From Branchinecta lynchi (Eukaryota > Arthropoda > Branchiopoda > Anostraca > Branchinectidae), in the NCBI GenBank assembly GCA_023053575.1, contig JAKZAP010000010.1, forward strand, positions 10,935,225-10,999,224: DNA of 64,000 nt, read 5' to 3'. Shown here piece by piece: positions 10,801 to 20,627 of the stretch (within the stretch, counting starts at the first letter, position 1; the number at the start of each line of letters is the position of its first letter). A program made the translations under genes and the position numbers. The notes below the pieces were generated by a model. It was not told where the DNA came from, made no database searches, and saw nothing but the letters and a program-made list of their open reading frames with translations.

Positions 10801-13800
10801 CTATCTGACCATCTGGGGGGGGGGGGGTGGGGGTGGAGGGACGGGGAAGCCAAAATTGAGGTATTTTTAACTTGCGAACGGTTGGTCGGATCTTGATGAA
10901 AGTTGATATTTAGCATGACCTCGTGTCTCAGACGTCCCACTTTAAATCCGGACCGGATCCGATGTCACTGGGGGGGGGGGGGGAGCTGGTGGAGGGAACC
11001 AGAAATCTTGACAAACGCTTAGAGTGCAGCGATCGGGATGGAACTTATTCGGCCACGGTAGGTGGAGATAGAGTGAGTACCGGAAATCGTGTAGCACGTC
11101 TAGGGATCAAACAAATGGATTTATTGGGATGAAAGTTTGAACAGTCATGTGCATTTGCTGCAGACAATCGAGACGATGCCGGAACTGCTCAGAATTGAGT
11201 GAAACTAAATATCCTATTTCTATTTCCGAACCGCATTTTTGGATGGCGGGTGTATTTTGTGAGGTTCTCATCTACTTTCTTGTACAGCCTACTCGTACAA
11301 GTGCCATATGAGCTCGTAGCTCTTGTTTTTTTTAGAAAACAAAAAGCGCCGCATGCTTATGGAAAAAGAGTCATTGATACGGCTGCCACCTAGTGAGGAG
11401 GAACGTGGGCTCATTCACAAGGTCTTCTTGAAGACAATCGACCCGAATGCCCTAACGTTCAAGGCTCGAGTTCTACCGCCGAACACTGTTTGGATGGAGG
11501 ACACAAAGCTGAAGAATTTGCTTATATGCCACCCCCAGGTAAAACACCTTCTATATTTTTTGTGGTGTTGGCTTCTTCAGAGCTCAGACGATTCTCTCGT
11601 ACTCGCATCAACTTTTTTTCGGTAATCACGGTAATCGAGTCATGTTCCTGCGTCCGTCTTCCGCACTGGCGATGTTTTACTTCGGAATTTAACTTTGTTA
11701 CTTAATACTTAAGCACAAAATTCGGAAGCAGGCTATTTGATACTTAATAGTTGGGTAAAGTACGCCCTTTGATGTTTGTAAAGACTACCAAATTAGCTTG
11801 CTAGCAAGTTTTTGTCTAATAAACCTTACTTACTTACTCGCTTGTACTTGTCCCAACATTGAACTAGGCGGTTCGGTTTTGGCTGATCGCTAGGATGAAA
11901 ACTATAACTAAGATTCTTTTTGGCGAACGTGAGGTAATACCTTGATCCTTCGAAAGTTGGATTTTCTGTTCATTTTCCGAAAAAAAAAAATGTTAAGAAA
12001 AATGTATGGTGTTGTGAAATGAAGAGGAAATATATTTTCTCCTTTCACGGGGCGTTATTCCCACAACTACCATACGATCATGCTACAGTTCACAAGAAAA
12101 CACTACCGCAAGGGTAGTTTTAATAATATTAGGGTTTTTTTTATTCTTTTTATTAATGGGTAGTTTGAATGATATTAGGGTTTTTTATTCTTTTTATTAA
12201 GGGATTATTATGATTATTGTTTTTTGTATATTGTATGTCAAGGCTTATAGTATGTACCGTAAGGGCAGATATACTGATATTTGTGTTTTTGTCTGATCTG
12301 TTGAAAACTATAACTAAGATGTTTTTTGGCGAATGTGAGGTAATACCTTGATCCTTCGAAAATTTGCTTTTCTGTTCATTTTCCGAGAAAAAAAATTCAA
12401 GAAAAATGTATGGTTTTGTGAAATGAAGAGGGAATATATTTTCTCCTTTCACGGGGCGTTATTCCACAACTACCATACGATCATGCGACAGTTTACAAGA
12501 AAACACTACCGCAAGGGTAGTTTTAATAATATTATTTTTTTTTTTTATTCTTTTTATTTATGGATATTATGATTTTTTTTTTTTGTATATGGTATCATGT
12601 CAAGGCTTATAGTATGTACCGTAAGGGCAGATATAATGATATTTGTGTTTTTGTCCGATTTGTTGAAGTTTATGATTTGACAAATGTTTTTATATAGCTT
12701 CGACTGTTGACTAAGTAAGTACGCTAATTGGCAGTGTGCCACGATTTGTGCTTAAGTTTTAAATAAATCAATCAAATCACTCAAACACAACTTCGGAGAC
12801 TAAGTTCGGTTCGTTATTTGAGGGAAAATCAAGGGTTTTATTACAAACGCACGTTAGGGATAAAATATTACAAATGTCTCAGACCATTTCTTCTTCTCAA
12901 ACCAGATTCTTCTTGCTTCTGCGAGAGGCTTGGCTCGCTAACCAATTCGTAAAAATCTAAGTCGGTCGGCCCTGAACTTTTTCGACCCTGTGTAAGGAAG
13001 AAAGGAAAATAAACCCTCTGGTTGACCGGAGGTCTCCTCAGGGGGACCCCTCGTTCCAACCTTAATTGACCCAGTGTCAGGGAGAGAGGGAACCCTCTGG
13101 TTGAGTGGTGTATTCCATCCCGTGCATTACGAATTTGTCTTCTCATTTTGTTATTTACTTTGTTATTAAAAAGAACTTGAACCTTAACCTGTATGCCCAG
13201 GGGGATCAGTCGACCCCGTGTCAGGGAGAGAGGGCAATGAACGTTCTGGTTGAGCTGTGTCTGCTCAGGGTGGACCATTCGGCCCAAAAGTTCTGTAAAC
13301 TCTATGTCAGAGAAAACGATCAATACAACCAGAGCATTCGCATAGTGTCTGCTCCAGAATCTAAGTGTGCTCACTGCTTATATGTTTTTGGGATTACATT
13401 CCGACGCGTTGATAAGCGTGACGTACTAAACATTTTGGGGTCAAGTACTCAGAGGATAACTGGAAATAATAATCAATGGTAGAATGCCACAAATAGCAGA
13501 GGAAATGTTAACAAAACTACACTGACATGCATATAGTATACATAAGCTGACTTTTATTTGAGGCTTGTCAAGGCCCTATTCGTAAATGCCTTTTTGCTTT
13601 ATTTTTTGTTTTGTTCCGATTCAGTTGCAGACATTTTATTAATAAATCTCTCTGTAAATATACAGTCTATGATAGCTTACAACCATGGGCGCCTCCACAC
13701 CAGAGGCGTTACTAGCCAAAATGTTTGGGTGGGGGGGGGGGGGACGAGGCATTTACCGACTGGTTGGTAACAACAAAAATGACATTTTTGAAAAAACTCG

Positions 13801-16800
13801 ATGATTTCAGAAAAATCCACTGATTTTCAGAAAAACCGACTGTTTTCATGAAAAAGCAACTGTTTTGACGAAAAATCGCGCCGCTTCGCGACAACTCGGC
13901 GACAGCATTGGGGGGGGGGGGGCCCCCCCCCCAGTCGACGCCCCTTCTCCGCACTTTCGATATCAGTTGAAAACTGAAATTAAAACAGAACGACAGAAAT
14001 AACGGTAGTTTTTTGCTTGCAACGCATGTAACTTGGTGAGCAAGTATAGATAGATAGATAGATAGATTTATTAATTGCTAAGCAGCCCGAGGGCCATGGC
14101 AACAAAAAATCACAAAAAAGTATCACATATACTAGAATAGAATTTCAACATTTCTTTGTTATTTCCCTAATCCAAAAATTTACTTCTATGTTCCATCGCT
14201 GTCCTCAGGAATCGCCCCAATCTCTTAATCGTAGTAAAACATTCATTTCTAAAAACTCTAATTAACTACTCTTCATCAAACTCTTTCACACCATAATGTT
14301 CTTTCCTCCATTCACTCAGCTACATGCACTCGCAAACCACGTGAACCAAACTGTCATTCTCGCATCCGCACATCGGACAAAAACGTACATGTTTTTTTCT
14401 CTACAGAATCGCAACATGTACAACAAAATCTTTGGTGGGTTTCTGATGCGCGTGGCATGCGAGCTTGCCTGGGCCAACGCCTATGTTTACTCGTAAGTGT
14501 GTTTATATTTTGTCATGCTCTGTGTTTAGTATTAAGAAAGTTGCGAAGTTAGTTTCACGACGCTGGGACTGAGGGCGACGTTGGGGAGTATGTCATACTC
14601 ATAGATGGCTGACGGAGGTTGCTATTTTGCCTACTGTCAGCTACTCTCTACCAGTGGAGAGACATGCCAAAAGAGGCTAGACCAAGGAACACGAGAGATA
14701 GGAGATATCGGACCTCTCAGCAAGAAGCGTTATGTCCGTCCGCATCTAATAAGAACAATATTTATGTTTCTACTTAGTTTATAGAATTCTAGATCCGCCA
14801 CTATGTTGCGTTAGCAAGTTCGAAACAGCTGACAGCTTTGCCGGAGACCTTCTTTCTCTTTGTAGCTTTTCCTGCACTATTTATCCCTGTGAAGGTGCCG
14901 TGCCGAGGTGTACACCAGTGGTGGAGAGAGAGCAACCCCTCGGTTCGCCCACCACTGCCTATGTTAAATGTTATACGAATTCTGGCAGTGTAGTTTCTGG
15001 CACCCAACGGATTCCCGGAGCTTATAAGAAATATGAATACATTTCCCTTAGTACCTTCTGGTCAGAAGAGCTTCGACCCTGCCCGACCAAAGACTCGTTT
15101 GTCTATTTGTGGCAGGCTGTGTGGCAGTGATGGGTAGAAATAAGCTGATTCATCGACCCATTGATTGATCTGTTGAAAACTGCATTGTCAATAACGCTAG
15201 CAACCTTCCCGTTTTTTACCGGATCTGTATCTTGTTATAATAAACCTTCCTTTCTTTAGGAAATGTATGCCAAGAATGCTGCATATCGATGATATTTTGT
15301 TTAGAAAACCAGTCGAAGTCGGGTCTTTACTTTACTTGGCCTCTCAGGTATGTTCGAACTTTTTTGAGTATTAGAAGTATGTCCCTTCAGATTGACTCGT
15401 AAAAACTCACTTCACGTTTCCGTAATCCTTTACGTTATGTCGACTCTTTCACATCTACAACGTGCCGCTTCAGAGTGGTGTAAGCGTAAAATTGGGGAAT
15501 TTCTTCTCAGTTTTCAGTCGCTTTCGTCGAATCATCCTGTTTTTTTTTTCGTAAACCCGAGGTCTAACATTCCTTCTAACAGGCTAATCAAGCAAGTCCA
15601 TTTTATTTAATCTTTTCTTCTTCTTCTTACGTTGCGTTTCTTGAGTCGAACAAATTTACACTCTGCGACTTACGCAAAATGAGTAACATCAACGTCCATA
15701 ATGCATTGTTCAAATAGGTGTTATAAGGTGTATTATGGCGTAGGAAGGTTTATTACAGATTCCTCTTTTCCTCGGAGAGCACTGTAATTAGGTGAATAAA
15801 CTCGCTTTCTATTATCGCTTATGCAGGGCCAATCATATTGCTTAGTTAGTTCCGTCAGCGGGCCGAGGAAAGGAGCAGGGTCATCAGGGTTGCAACAGGA
15901 AGCACTAAAGTTCTACTTTGTTGGAATTTGAAGAAACAACTTTTCTTCAAAAGAACACGTTTTGTTCTATTATGACTGCTTATCGTTAGTTCGAGAACCA
16001 ATGCTGTCTATTCGTAGATTTAAAAGCTTTGTACAGTAAAATGGTCGTCAAATTGTACTCGTGTACTTGAAGTAGTACTTATTCTTGGTAGTACTAAGAA
16101 AACTTTTTCTGATCTTTAGAAATCGAAGAACTGTATCAGCGTGGCAATACCGAACGCTGCATTGACAAGAGGTTTCTATTTGAACAGGCTTATGTATTAA
16201 GACGTAAACGTTGGGTATAGCGCTATTCAGCTTATTTTACCTATTTGGACAATGCTTAAAGGTCTCGGTGCGAATCGAGTACGTAAGAGCTATTTTCAGT
16301 CTGAAGTGACCTTATCTTGCCCAGTGCCAAGCCCAGTTCCCAGGTTTTTGCCTATTCCAGCTCGGTTTCACGAAAACCACGTCACGGTCTGTGGACGGCT
16401 TTAGGCCAGTGAATCGCTGGAAGGAGGAAATCTGTTTCTACAACAAAATTTATTGCAGATTTTCAGTTATCAACTTATTATCAAGAATAAATAGGCAAAT
16501 AATTATTTATTCTTGCTATTATCATGGGAGTACTATTCCCGTGCTCCAGGAGATTTTTTGGAGTTATGTAATAGTTTGTCCATAAGTTTGTCCGGATAAT
16601 CACGCATAATCACCTTTCCACTTAATTTGGGATATCGGAAACGGGAGGAGTGTAAACAAATCACCACATTGTCAGGAGAAACTCAGATTTCTGATCCAGT
16701 CATACACAATCCTCAGTTTTCGGGCTCATTGCTCCAACGTTAGGGTATAACCCAACGTATATGCACCGGTGCTCATACTCGAATGTACACCAACTGCACT

Positions 16801-19800
16801 CTCTCAGGCAAAATGTGTTTATTTTTGTAACCTTAACTTTCATTTTTTTTGTTGTTGCGGCAGATGAAAATACAAGGTGACAAGCTATACTCTTGCTTGA
16901 ATCCTTGATGACCAACTGTTCACGCCGAAGAAGAATCGCCATGAGCCAGAACTTCACGACAACAAACGTTGTTGATTGGTTTGCAGAGGGTTGCGTGACG
17001 TTTCTTGTTCTCTCCGAGCTTCACTGGCGTGTCATAAAGAGTATTCCCGTGATATGTTCCTGTATTTTCTTTTTTCGGGGTGAGCGCTTTGCTGGAAAGT
17101 ATGACCAGAATCCCGCGAAAACACTCTAGAGTAGTTGCGTTTTTTATCTGAATTCTCCTCGCGATTCTCCTCTCAGTTCTCCTATTTTGCGTGTTTTGAC
17201 TATTGAGATGAAGCTAATTTTCGTTTTCTTGCGTTTTTGTCAGAATCGAGAACGGGGAAAGCTTAGCGATTCTACAGAATCGAGAGTGGCTTCGGTAGTA
17301 ACCCCTCGATTCCCGTTCTCCTTCCTGATTGGACTTCGTAGGGCGGATGTTCAGTACGCATAAACAAGTATTAACGGATTTCTAAATTAGTATTTGTGTC
17401 AAAAGCCAGAACGGAGAATCGAGAAGAGCAAAAACGGTAATTTGGACGCGAATCGTGGATTGAGAATTGAGAAGCGGGAACTGAGAATTCAGATCGAAAA
17501 CCCAACTAGTTTCAGTTTTTATTTTTATTTTGTTTGTCTGCAGGTGGCATACGTCCGTCGTAACCGGATGGTTGTCCGTGTCAGCGCTGAGGTCGTCAAT
17601 GCCGAAACTGGAAAGCACGATTTGACGAATAATTTCTACTTTATCCTTGAAGTCGATAATGATATCCCAGAGGTTATGCCCAAGTCATACGAAGGTGAGT
17701 CAATCCTGTTATAATACAAAGCAAGAGAAAAGTCTTTCGCCTCTAAATAACTCTAAGAAATTTTGAGTAGTCGAACTGATCAGAGTTAAAAATCTCATCA
17801 ACAATGCACTTAAAACTATTGATCGATTCGGCATTAACCACATCTTCGGTAAGGCTGTTCCATGGATCAACAATTCTGTTGCCAAAAAAACACTTAAAAA
17901 CGTCCTTGTGGAATCTTGACTTTGTAAGCTTGTACGCGTGCCCCCGATGATGACGGTTAATGCTGAATCTTACTAAATCAGTCACTTCAAAATTGTCATT
18001 TTATGACGGGTTGGTTTTTACAGAACTAACAGTCAATGAAGATGGGGAACATTACCAGTCGAGCAAGATGTGTCATGGTACCATCAATAGTCTATAACAT
18101 TATTGCCCGAAATCTACGCTGTTAAACCGGTGCTTAACCGATGTTAAACCGAGCTTTGCTTCGCTCTGTGATGTCGTGATTATCGGTATAGGCTCAGGTC
18201 TTCCGCTACTACTGCAACCTTGTAGCGCGTGTCAGACGCTCGACATTCGCGAGCGTCGGGCGAAATTCCTGACACGACGCCAGCTGGACACCATGTGATG
18301 GACACTACTCCAGCATGAGAGTGCACAGGTATTTTCGGCACTACATCGAACCGACGTGAGCCACCGCGACAATGCGCCAGAATTAGTTACGGTTTTGCAG
18401 ATACCATGGTATCTGATACCACGGTCCAAAGTCGCTTTTGCAGTTATCGGGGGATCTGGCACCACAGTCGGTTATCGCGGTATCTCGCCAGTTATCACGG
18501 TATCTGATATTCAGATACCACGGTCCGACCGTGGTAACTGATCGTCGCATCTGAAAAAGTCATCTCACTTTCGACAGTTTTTGTCAAATTGGTGGGAAAG
18601 AAGTTTTACTCTTAGTGATATGACTGAATATCAGTTTTTATGGCACTTGCCTTTCGGCCAAGTGCCATATAGCGATCGCAATTTCTGTCCGTCCGTCGCT
18701 CGGTTGGTCCAGGTTTTGCCATGTTGCTAGTTAGGGCACTTCCACATAAGCTAGGACGATGAAACTTGGCAGGCATATCAGGGACCCCAAAAGATTAAGT
18801 TGGAAATAGTCACTTCCCCGGTCCGAGCATCGTGGGGGGAGTGGAGGGAGGGGGATCCGGAATCTAGAGGTATTTATAACTTTTGAACGGGTGACCGGAT
18901 CTTAATGAAACTTGATGTTTGGAAGGACCCCGCGTCTCAGACGACCCAGTTTAAATCCGAACTGGATCCGGTGACTTTGGTGGGAGCTGGAGGGAAGGAA
19001 CCGGAAATCTTGGGAAACATTTAGAGTGGAGGGATCGGGATGAAACTTGTTGGGAAGAACAAGCACAATTCCTAGACAATTTGTTGACATAAATGGACGG
19101 GATTCGGGCACTGTGGGGGGGGGGGGGTCGAGGGGGGTGAGGGGTCGGAATTTCGGGGATCCTGCTAGTTCGGTACTTCTCGATAGGCTAGGACGATGAA
19201 ACTTGGAAGGCATGTCAGGGACCCGAACAGGTTGACTTGATAATAGTCGTTTCCTGGATCCGACCACCGTGGGAGAGTGGTGGGATGGGGAGCCCGGAAT
19301 CTGGTGGCATGCATAACCTTTGAACGGGTGATCGCGAATTAATGAAACTTGGCAAGCGGAAAGAGCTATTGTCTCAGATGTTCCGTATCAAGTCCTGGTC
19401 GAATCAGATACTTGTGGGGGGTGGGAGTGAAGGGGGGACCGGAAATATCGTCCCGGAATTTCGGTGATCGCCAGTTATGATAGTTCCAGCTATTCTAAGA
19501 ACGGTCCAACTTTGCAGGCCTATTAATGACTTAAGGACCCGACATAATGTCATAGGAAAACTTGTGTTCCTGGATCCGACCATCTTTGGGGAGTTGAAGG
19601 AAGAGGAATCCGGAATCACTGGCTTCCATAAGTTGCGAACGGCTTGTCCGATTCGAGTGAAACTTTGTGGGTGATAAGAATTGATGACCTAGACAAGCAA
19701 AACATGCGTCCGAACCACATGTGGGCAGGTTTAGTAGAGTTGGATGAGGGGGGGGGGGTACAGAATGGGAAGCAAGATGGACAGTTCCGAGTAATGCGGC

Positions 19801-20627
19801 CTTGATTTGTTATTTGGTGTCTGGATCGGATCTGGTCACGGTAGGGGAGAGAGGAGGGGGGGGGGGGGCCGGAAATTTGCGGATAGGCTATGCTCCGATT
19901 CCAGTCTAACTTGATTAGGAGATGTCAGAGATGCGACGTTTATGTTTCGGACTCGTATTCAGCCACACCGGGGGGAGTTGGAAGGGGATTCTCGGAAACG
20001 TTTTGGCCGCATATGGGTCAAACAAGTGGAGCGATTTCAGTGAAACTTGAATTACATTTTGATGACATATTGTAGGGTCCGAACTGGATCCGACCACGCT
20101 GTGGGAGGGGGGGGGAGAGTTACAGGAAGTTCCCAAAAATGCTCAGATTTGAGTAGAACTTGACAGGTGGTAAGAGAAAACGCTTCAGATGATCCATTTA
20201 GTATGCCTGGGTCCGAACCGCATTTTTAGATGGCCGGGTATTTTGGTTTCTCGTCTACTTTTTAGGTACCAGCTGCTCATATCAACTGCCATATGAGCTC
20301 GTAGCTCTTGTTCTTTTGGGATGACTTCGAAAAGTGCAATTTCGGCAATAGTCGTTTTTGCAGAGCAACCGTATATCAGATACCAGGGTAACTGCAAAAT
20401 CGACTAATTGCAGATTCAGTTACCGTGGTAACAGACACCATGGTATCTGCAAAAACGCAACTATTTGGAATCAAACACAGCCATCGCCCTGATCAGAAAA
20501 GGATAAGAAAACTAACTAGGTTTCTCCCCTCAGACGTTAACTATTTATTTTATTTACAGAGGCTATGATATTCCTGGACGGAAGAAGGCATTACGTTGAG
20601 CCCGAGACACCGACTGCCAGCTTGTGA
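1698..20627 (+). CDS. ACOT9: Acyl-CoA thioesterase 9-like gene (5'-incomplete, nine exons)
   Basis: Nine exons join in frame: 1698-1822, 3716-3836, 4746-4861, 5884-6106, 11336-11538, 14407-14492, 15260-15347, 17544-17694 and 20560-20627, about 393 codons. The spliced protein follows animal ACOT9: LPPRRM then DSY and PLGS near the start, NTVRVGRLLEDLD, SIVTALVDQINM, GHVTWVG, TFVMVARD, then RVLPPNTVWM, ICHPQ, FGGFLMR, VDD-like HIDDILFRKPVEVGS, and LDGRRHYVEP at the end. ACOT9 proteins have two hotdog folds and hydrolyse acyl-CoA to free acid and CoA in mitochondria. Here the first hotdog lies in exons 3716-6106 and the second in 11336-20627. The mitochondrial targeting peptide must be encoded left of the window, because no N-terminal exon is visible in 1-1697. 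All splice phases agree and there is no internal stop, so the gene looks functional. Confidence 0.93.
2546..3661 (+). mobile_element. Family B element, both ends present
   Basis: The 5' end is TTTTTGGGATCCCAAAACG, a palindrome, then GGAGGGATACC and a run of GTCCGTCCGTCT (2601-2692). About five tandem units (AAGTTGATTAAATGTTTGAT, GTAAGAAGACATGCTGA, CCGGAATCCGGC) follow. The 3' end TTTTTGGGATCCCATCGACA, CCTTTGGTCTTG is followed by TT. It ends 54 bases before an ACOT9 exon. I see no target duplication. Confidence 0.7.
3716..3836 (+). CDS. ACOT9: ACOT9 exon b
   Basis: Reads DSYDSAIVPLGSDIYLRERY and then TYHNTVRVGRLLEDLDVFA, the start of the first hotdog domain. The acceptor is TTTTTCAG and the donor GTAAGC at 3837, phase 1. 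A family B repeat ends 54 bases upstream. Confidence 0.92.
4130..4400 (-). repeat. Family J dispersed repeat, copy 3 (inverted, diverged)
   Basis: The minus strand reads TCGTAGGTACAAAATGAAAC, AGTGGCGAAAGGAGGGATTT, CAGAAGCTT, matching 34160-34210. It fills most of the ACOT9 intron between exons b and c; the rest of that intron shows nothing recognisable. Confidence 0.5.
4746..4861 (+). CDS. ACOT9: ACOT9 exon c
   Basis: Completes the codon from exon b and reads VWLCYKHVM, then PYSIVTALVDQINMTEEVLR. The family signature SIVTALVD is exact. Acceptor ATTTCTAG; donor GTAGGT at 4862, phase 0. The open frame continues upstream and downstream of the splice sites by chance. Confidence 0.9.
5575..5815 (+). 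repeat. Degenerate short tandem repeat
   Basis: Irregular 20-30-base units of the form GGCGAACTTACGGGTGGGG and GGGCGAACTGACGGGTGG, in the ACOT9 intron before exon d. No function suggested. A weaker repetition of TTCCGTNATAATGCCGGAAT type precedes it at 5240-5350. Confidence 0.6.
5884..6106 (+). CDS. ACOT9: ACOT9 exon d
   Basis: Reads PDADIRLRGHVTWVGSSSLE, then VEQQSNGGWRTVTNGTFVMV, ARDPLNKGSALVNPLIVET and an acidic EEEKEY stretch. This is the second half of the first hotdog; GHVTWVG and TFVMVARD are the diagnostic strings. Acceptor TTTATTCCAG, donor GTAGAA at 6107, phase 1. Confidence 0.93.
6665..6967 (-). repeat. LTR fragment or solo LTR related to the Gmr1-like element
   Basis: Read on the minus strand, this follows the LTR at 58998-59353 from TTCAACCAGATTAATGGC to GGTTTTCCCAACA, with scattered differences. 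It includes GGTTCCTGA and TTAAGGTAAACCTTTTTC. No internal retrotransposon sequence adjoins it, so it is a solo LTR or fragment in the ACOT9 intron. Homology stops at about 6967; a 5' LTR part up to about 7058 with a different sequence is possible. Confidence 0.75.
7430..7506 (-). repeat. tRNA-derived sequence (SINE head or tRNA pseudogene, Thr-UGU-like)
   Basis: The minus strand reads GTGGCTCAGTTGGTAGAGCG, a good A box and D arm. The anticodon region CTTGTAA (anticodon TGT) and the B box GGTTCGCTCCC follow at tRNA spacing. The acceptor and anticodon stems do not pair properly (TTGGA against CTCAG), so it is not a functional tRNA. It lies inside A1. Confidence 0.55.
8072..8245 (+). repeat. GGTGCC tandem array, left end of H1
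   Basis: About 18 irregular units of CCGTGCCGGTGCCG, CCGAGCCGGTGCCG or CCGCGGTACCG type. It is GC-rich against AT-rich surroundings. The Ala/Arg/His/Pro-rich frames read through it are artefacts of the repeat. Confidence 0.85.
9471..10070. repeat. ATCGAT-rich region in H1
   Basis: Dense ATATCGATAT and TATCGATA motifs occur in clusters at 9471-9545, 9664-9750 and 9920-10070. They are separated by two copies of a spacer of about 110 bases (ACACTTATATAT, CGAAATTGGA), period about 200. The TATCGATA octamer is the known DREF binding site in insects. Confidence 0.8.
10277..10440 (+). repeat. GGTGCC tandem array, right end of H1
   Basis: The same motif as at 8072-8245 and in the same direction (CCGTGCGGTGCCGAGCCGG units). 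With the left array it brackets the H1 interior. Confidence 0.85.
11336..11538 (+). CDS. ACOT9: ACOT9 exon e
   Basis: Reads NKKRRMLMEKESLIRLPPSE, then FLKTIDPNALTFKARVLPPN and TVWMEDTKLKNLLICHPQ: the linker and the opening of the second hotdog. Acceptor TTTTTTTAG ends at 11335; donor GTAAAA at 11539, phase 0. The acceptor tract directly abuts the end of repeat element A1, which ends at 11325. Confidence 0.93.
11893..12680 (+). repeat. Tandem duplication, unit about 408 bp, two copies
   Basis: GAAAACTATAACTAAGAT, GAGGTAATACCTTGATCC, TTCTCCTTTCACGGGGCG and CACTACCGCAAGGGTAGTTT occur in order in both halves (starts 11897 and 12304). Each is followed by CAAGGCTTATAGTATGTACC, GTAAGGGCAGATAT. In an ACOT9 intron; the next 150 bases end in AAATAAATCAATCAAATC, resembling a LINE tail. 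Confidence 0.75.
13000..13330 (+). repeat. Diverged repeat units GTCAGGGAGAGAGGG
   Basis: GACCC(A/C)GTGTCAGGGAGAGAGGG occurs at about 13068 and 13213, each followed by CTCTGGTTGA or TTCTGGTTGAG. A third diverged unit lies near 12985. The overlapping frames on both strands are not recognisable proteins. Confidence 0.45.
13701..13946. mobile_element. Family K hAT-like MITE with G and C runs
   Basis: The ends are CAGAGGCGTTACTAGCC and CCCAGTCGACGCCCCTT. The flanks CTCCACAC (13693-13700) and CTCCGCAC (13947-13954) are an 8-bp duplication with one change. The middle repeats GAAAAANCNACTGTTTT units. In an ACOT9 intron. Confidence 0.65.
14045..14392 (-). mobile_element. LINE 3'-end fragment
   Basis: The minus strand reads VRFCPMCGCENDSLVHVV, then CECM and stop, like the zinc-binding domain at the end of LINE reverse transcriptases. 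A 3' UTR and a terminal (TATC)n tail at 14047-14066 follow. It lies right before ACOT9 exon f. Confidence 0.65.
14407..14492 (+). CDS. ACOT9: ACOT9 exon f
   Basis: Reads NRNMYNKIFGGFLMR, then ACELAWANAYVYS, matching the conserved IFGGFLMR helix of the second hotdog. Acceptor TTTTTCTCTACAG, donor GTAAGT at 14493, phase 2. A LINE fragment ends within about 20 bases upstream. Confidence 0.93.
14894..14942 (+). repeat. H-family right-end fragment
   Basis: GGTGCCGTGCCGAGGTGTAC, then ACCAGTGGTGGAGAGAGAGC, AACCCCTCG: a second copy of the H1 right terminus, in an ACOT9 intron. I could not find its left end. Confidence 0.6.
15260..15347 (+). CDS. ACOT9: ACOT9 exon g
   Basis: Reads KCMPRMLHIDDILFRKPVEV and GSLLYLASQ. 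The string PVEVGSLLYL is nearly invariant in the family. Acceptor CTTTCTTTAG, donor GTATGT at 15348, phase 0. Confidence 0.93.
15348..17131. other. ACOT9 intron, no gene recognised
   Basis: AT-rich intronic sequence with only short open frames and homopolymer runs. I see no repeat copy, RNA gene or exon until MITE M1 at 17132. Confidence 0.5.
17132..17508. mobile_element. MITE M1 with GTTGCGTTTT end and TA flanks
   Basis: The left end is TA then GTTGCGTTTTTTATCTGAAT, TCTCC. The right end, inverted, is GTTGGGTTTTCGATCTGAAT, TCTCAG, followed by TA. The interior is unlike families C, M2 and M3. It lies in an ACOT9 intron and ends about 36 bases before exon h. Confidence 0.65.
17544..17694 (+). 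CDS. ACOT9: ACOT9 exon h
   Basis: Reads VAYVRRNRMVVRVSAEVVNA, then KHDLTNNFYFILEVDNDIPE and VMPKSYEG, the late strands of the second hotdog. Acceptor TTTGTCTGCAG, donor GTGAGT at 17695, phase 1. Confidence 0.93.
17743..17985 (-). mobile_element. LINE reverse-transcriptase C-terminal fragment
   Basis: The minus frame reads RHHRGHAYKLTKSRFHKDVF, then FFGNRIVDPWNSLTEDVVNA and SFKCIVDE. The pattern GHxxKLxKxRxxxDVxxxFFxxRxVxxWNSL is typical of the end of CR1/RTE-type LINE ORF2. Eighty residues survive. Confidence 0.8.
18384..20463 (-). mobile_element. Family C MITE split by element A2
   Basis: The left part (18384-18639) starts TAGTTACGGTTTTGCAGATA. The right part (20311-20463) ends GGTATCTGCAAAAACGCAAC, TA. 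The two parts join into one inverted C copy when A2 is removed: the left ends ...CAGTTTTT and the right resumes GGGATGACTTCGAAAAGTGC. Flanking TA on both sides suits a TA target duplication. Confidence 0.7.
18640..20310 (+). mobile_element. Family A element A2 (Helentron/DINE-like), inserted in a family C MITE
   Basis: Same termini as A1: ATGGCACTTGCC, short loop, GGCCAAGTGCCAT, then CTGTCCGTCCGTC; degenerate units of about 200-300 bases with CTAGGACGATGAAACTTGG and GGATCCG motifs; and the hairpin GAGCT-CGT-AGCTC then TTG. MITE C2 flanks it on both sides. Intact C copies read CAGTTTTTCTG at the site, and this copy reads CAGTTTTT, element, TTCTTTT. So the insertion lies in a T run with at most a 2-bp duplication. 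Confidence 0.75.
20560..20627 (+). CDS. ACOT9: ACOT9 terminal exon
   Basis: Completes the codon from exon h and reads EAMIFLDGRRHYVEP, then ETPTASL and TGA at 20625-20627. The C-terminal tail is shorter than in vertebrate ACOT9. I see no AATAAA in the next 370 bases; ATAAAA occurs near 20711. Confidence 0.92.

Larger units (their letters stand above)
7171..11325 (+). mobile_element. Family A element A1 (Helentron/DINE-like), interrupted by hAT-like element H1
   Basis: It begins with the hairpin ATGGCACTTG...CAAGTGCCAT after a T run, continues through GTCGGTCT repeats and degenerate units containing GATGAAACTTGG and CCGGA motifs with G runs, and ends in CAAGTGCCATATGAGCTCG, AGCTCTTG, then T8. 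Removing H1 (8032-10479 plus one 8-bp duplication) leaves about 1.7 kb, the length of copy A2. A tRNA-like insert lies at 7430-7506. Its end supplies the polypyrimidine stretch of the ACOT9 acceptor at 11335. Confidence 0.7.

Noticed and set aside
12868..13374. 168-residue minus-strand open frame as a gene
   Set aside because: It covers diverged repeat units, has no known motif, and opposite-strand frames are equally long.
18017..18060. Exon-like stretch after a TTTTTACAG acceptor within the last ACOT9 intron
   Set aside because: Joining 17694 directly to 20560 restores the conserved ACOT9 C-terminus; this stretch would disrupt it.
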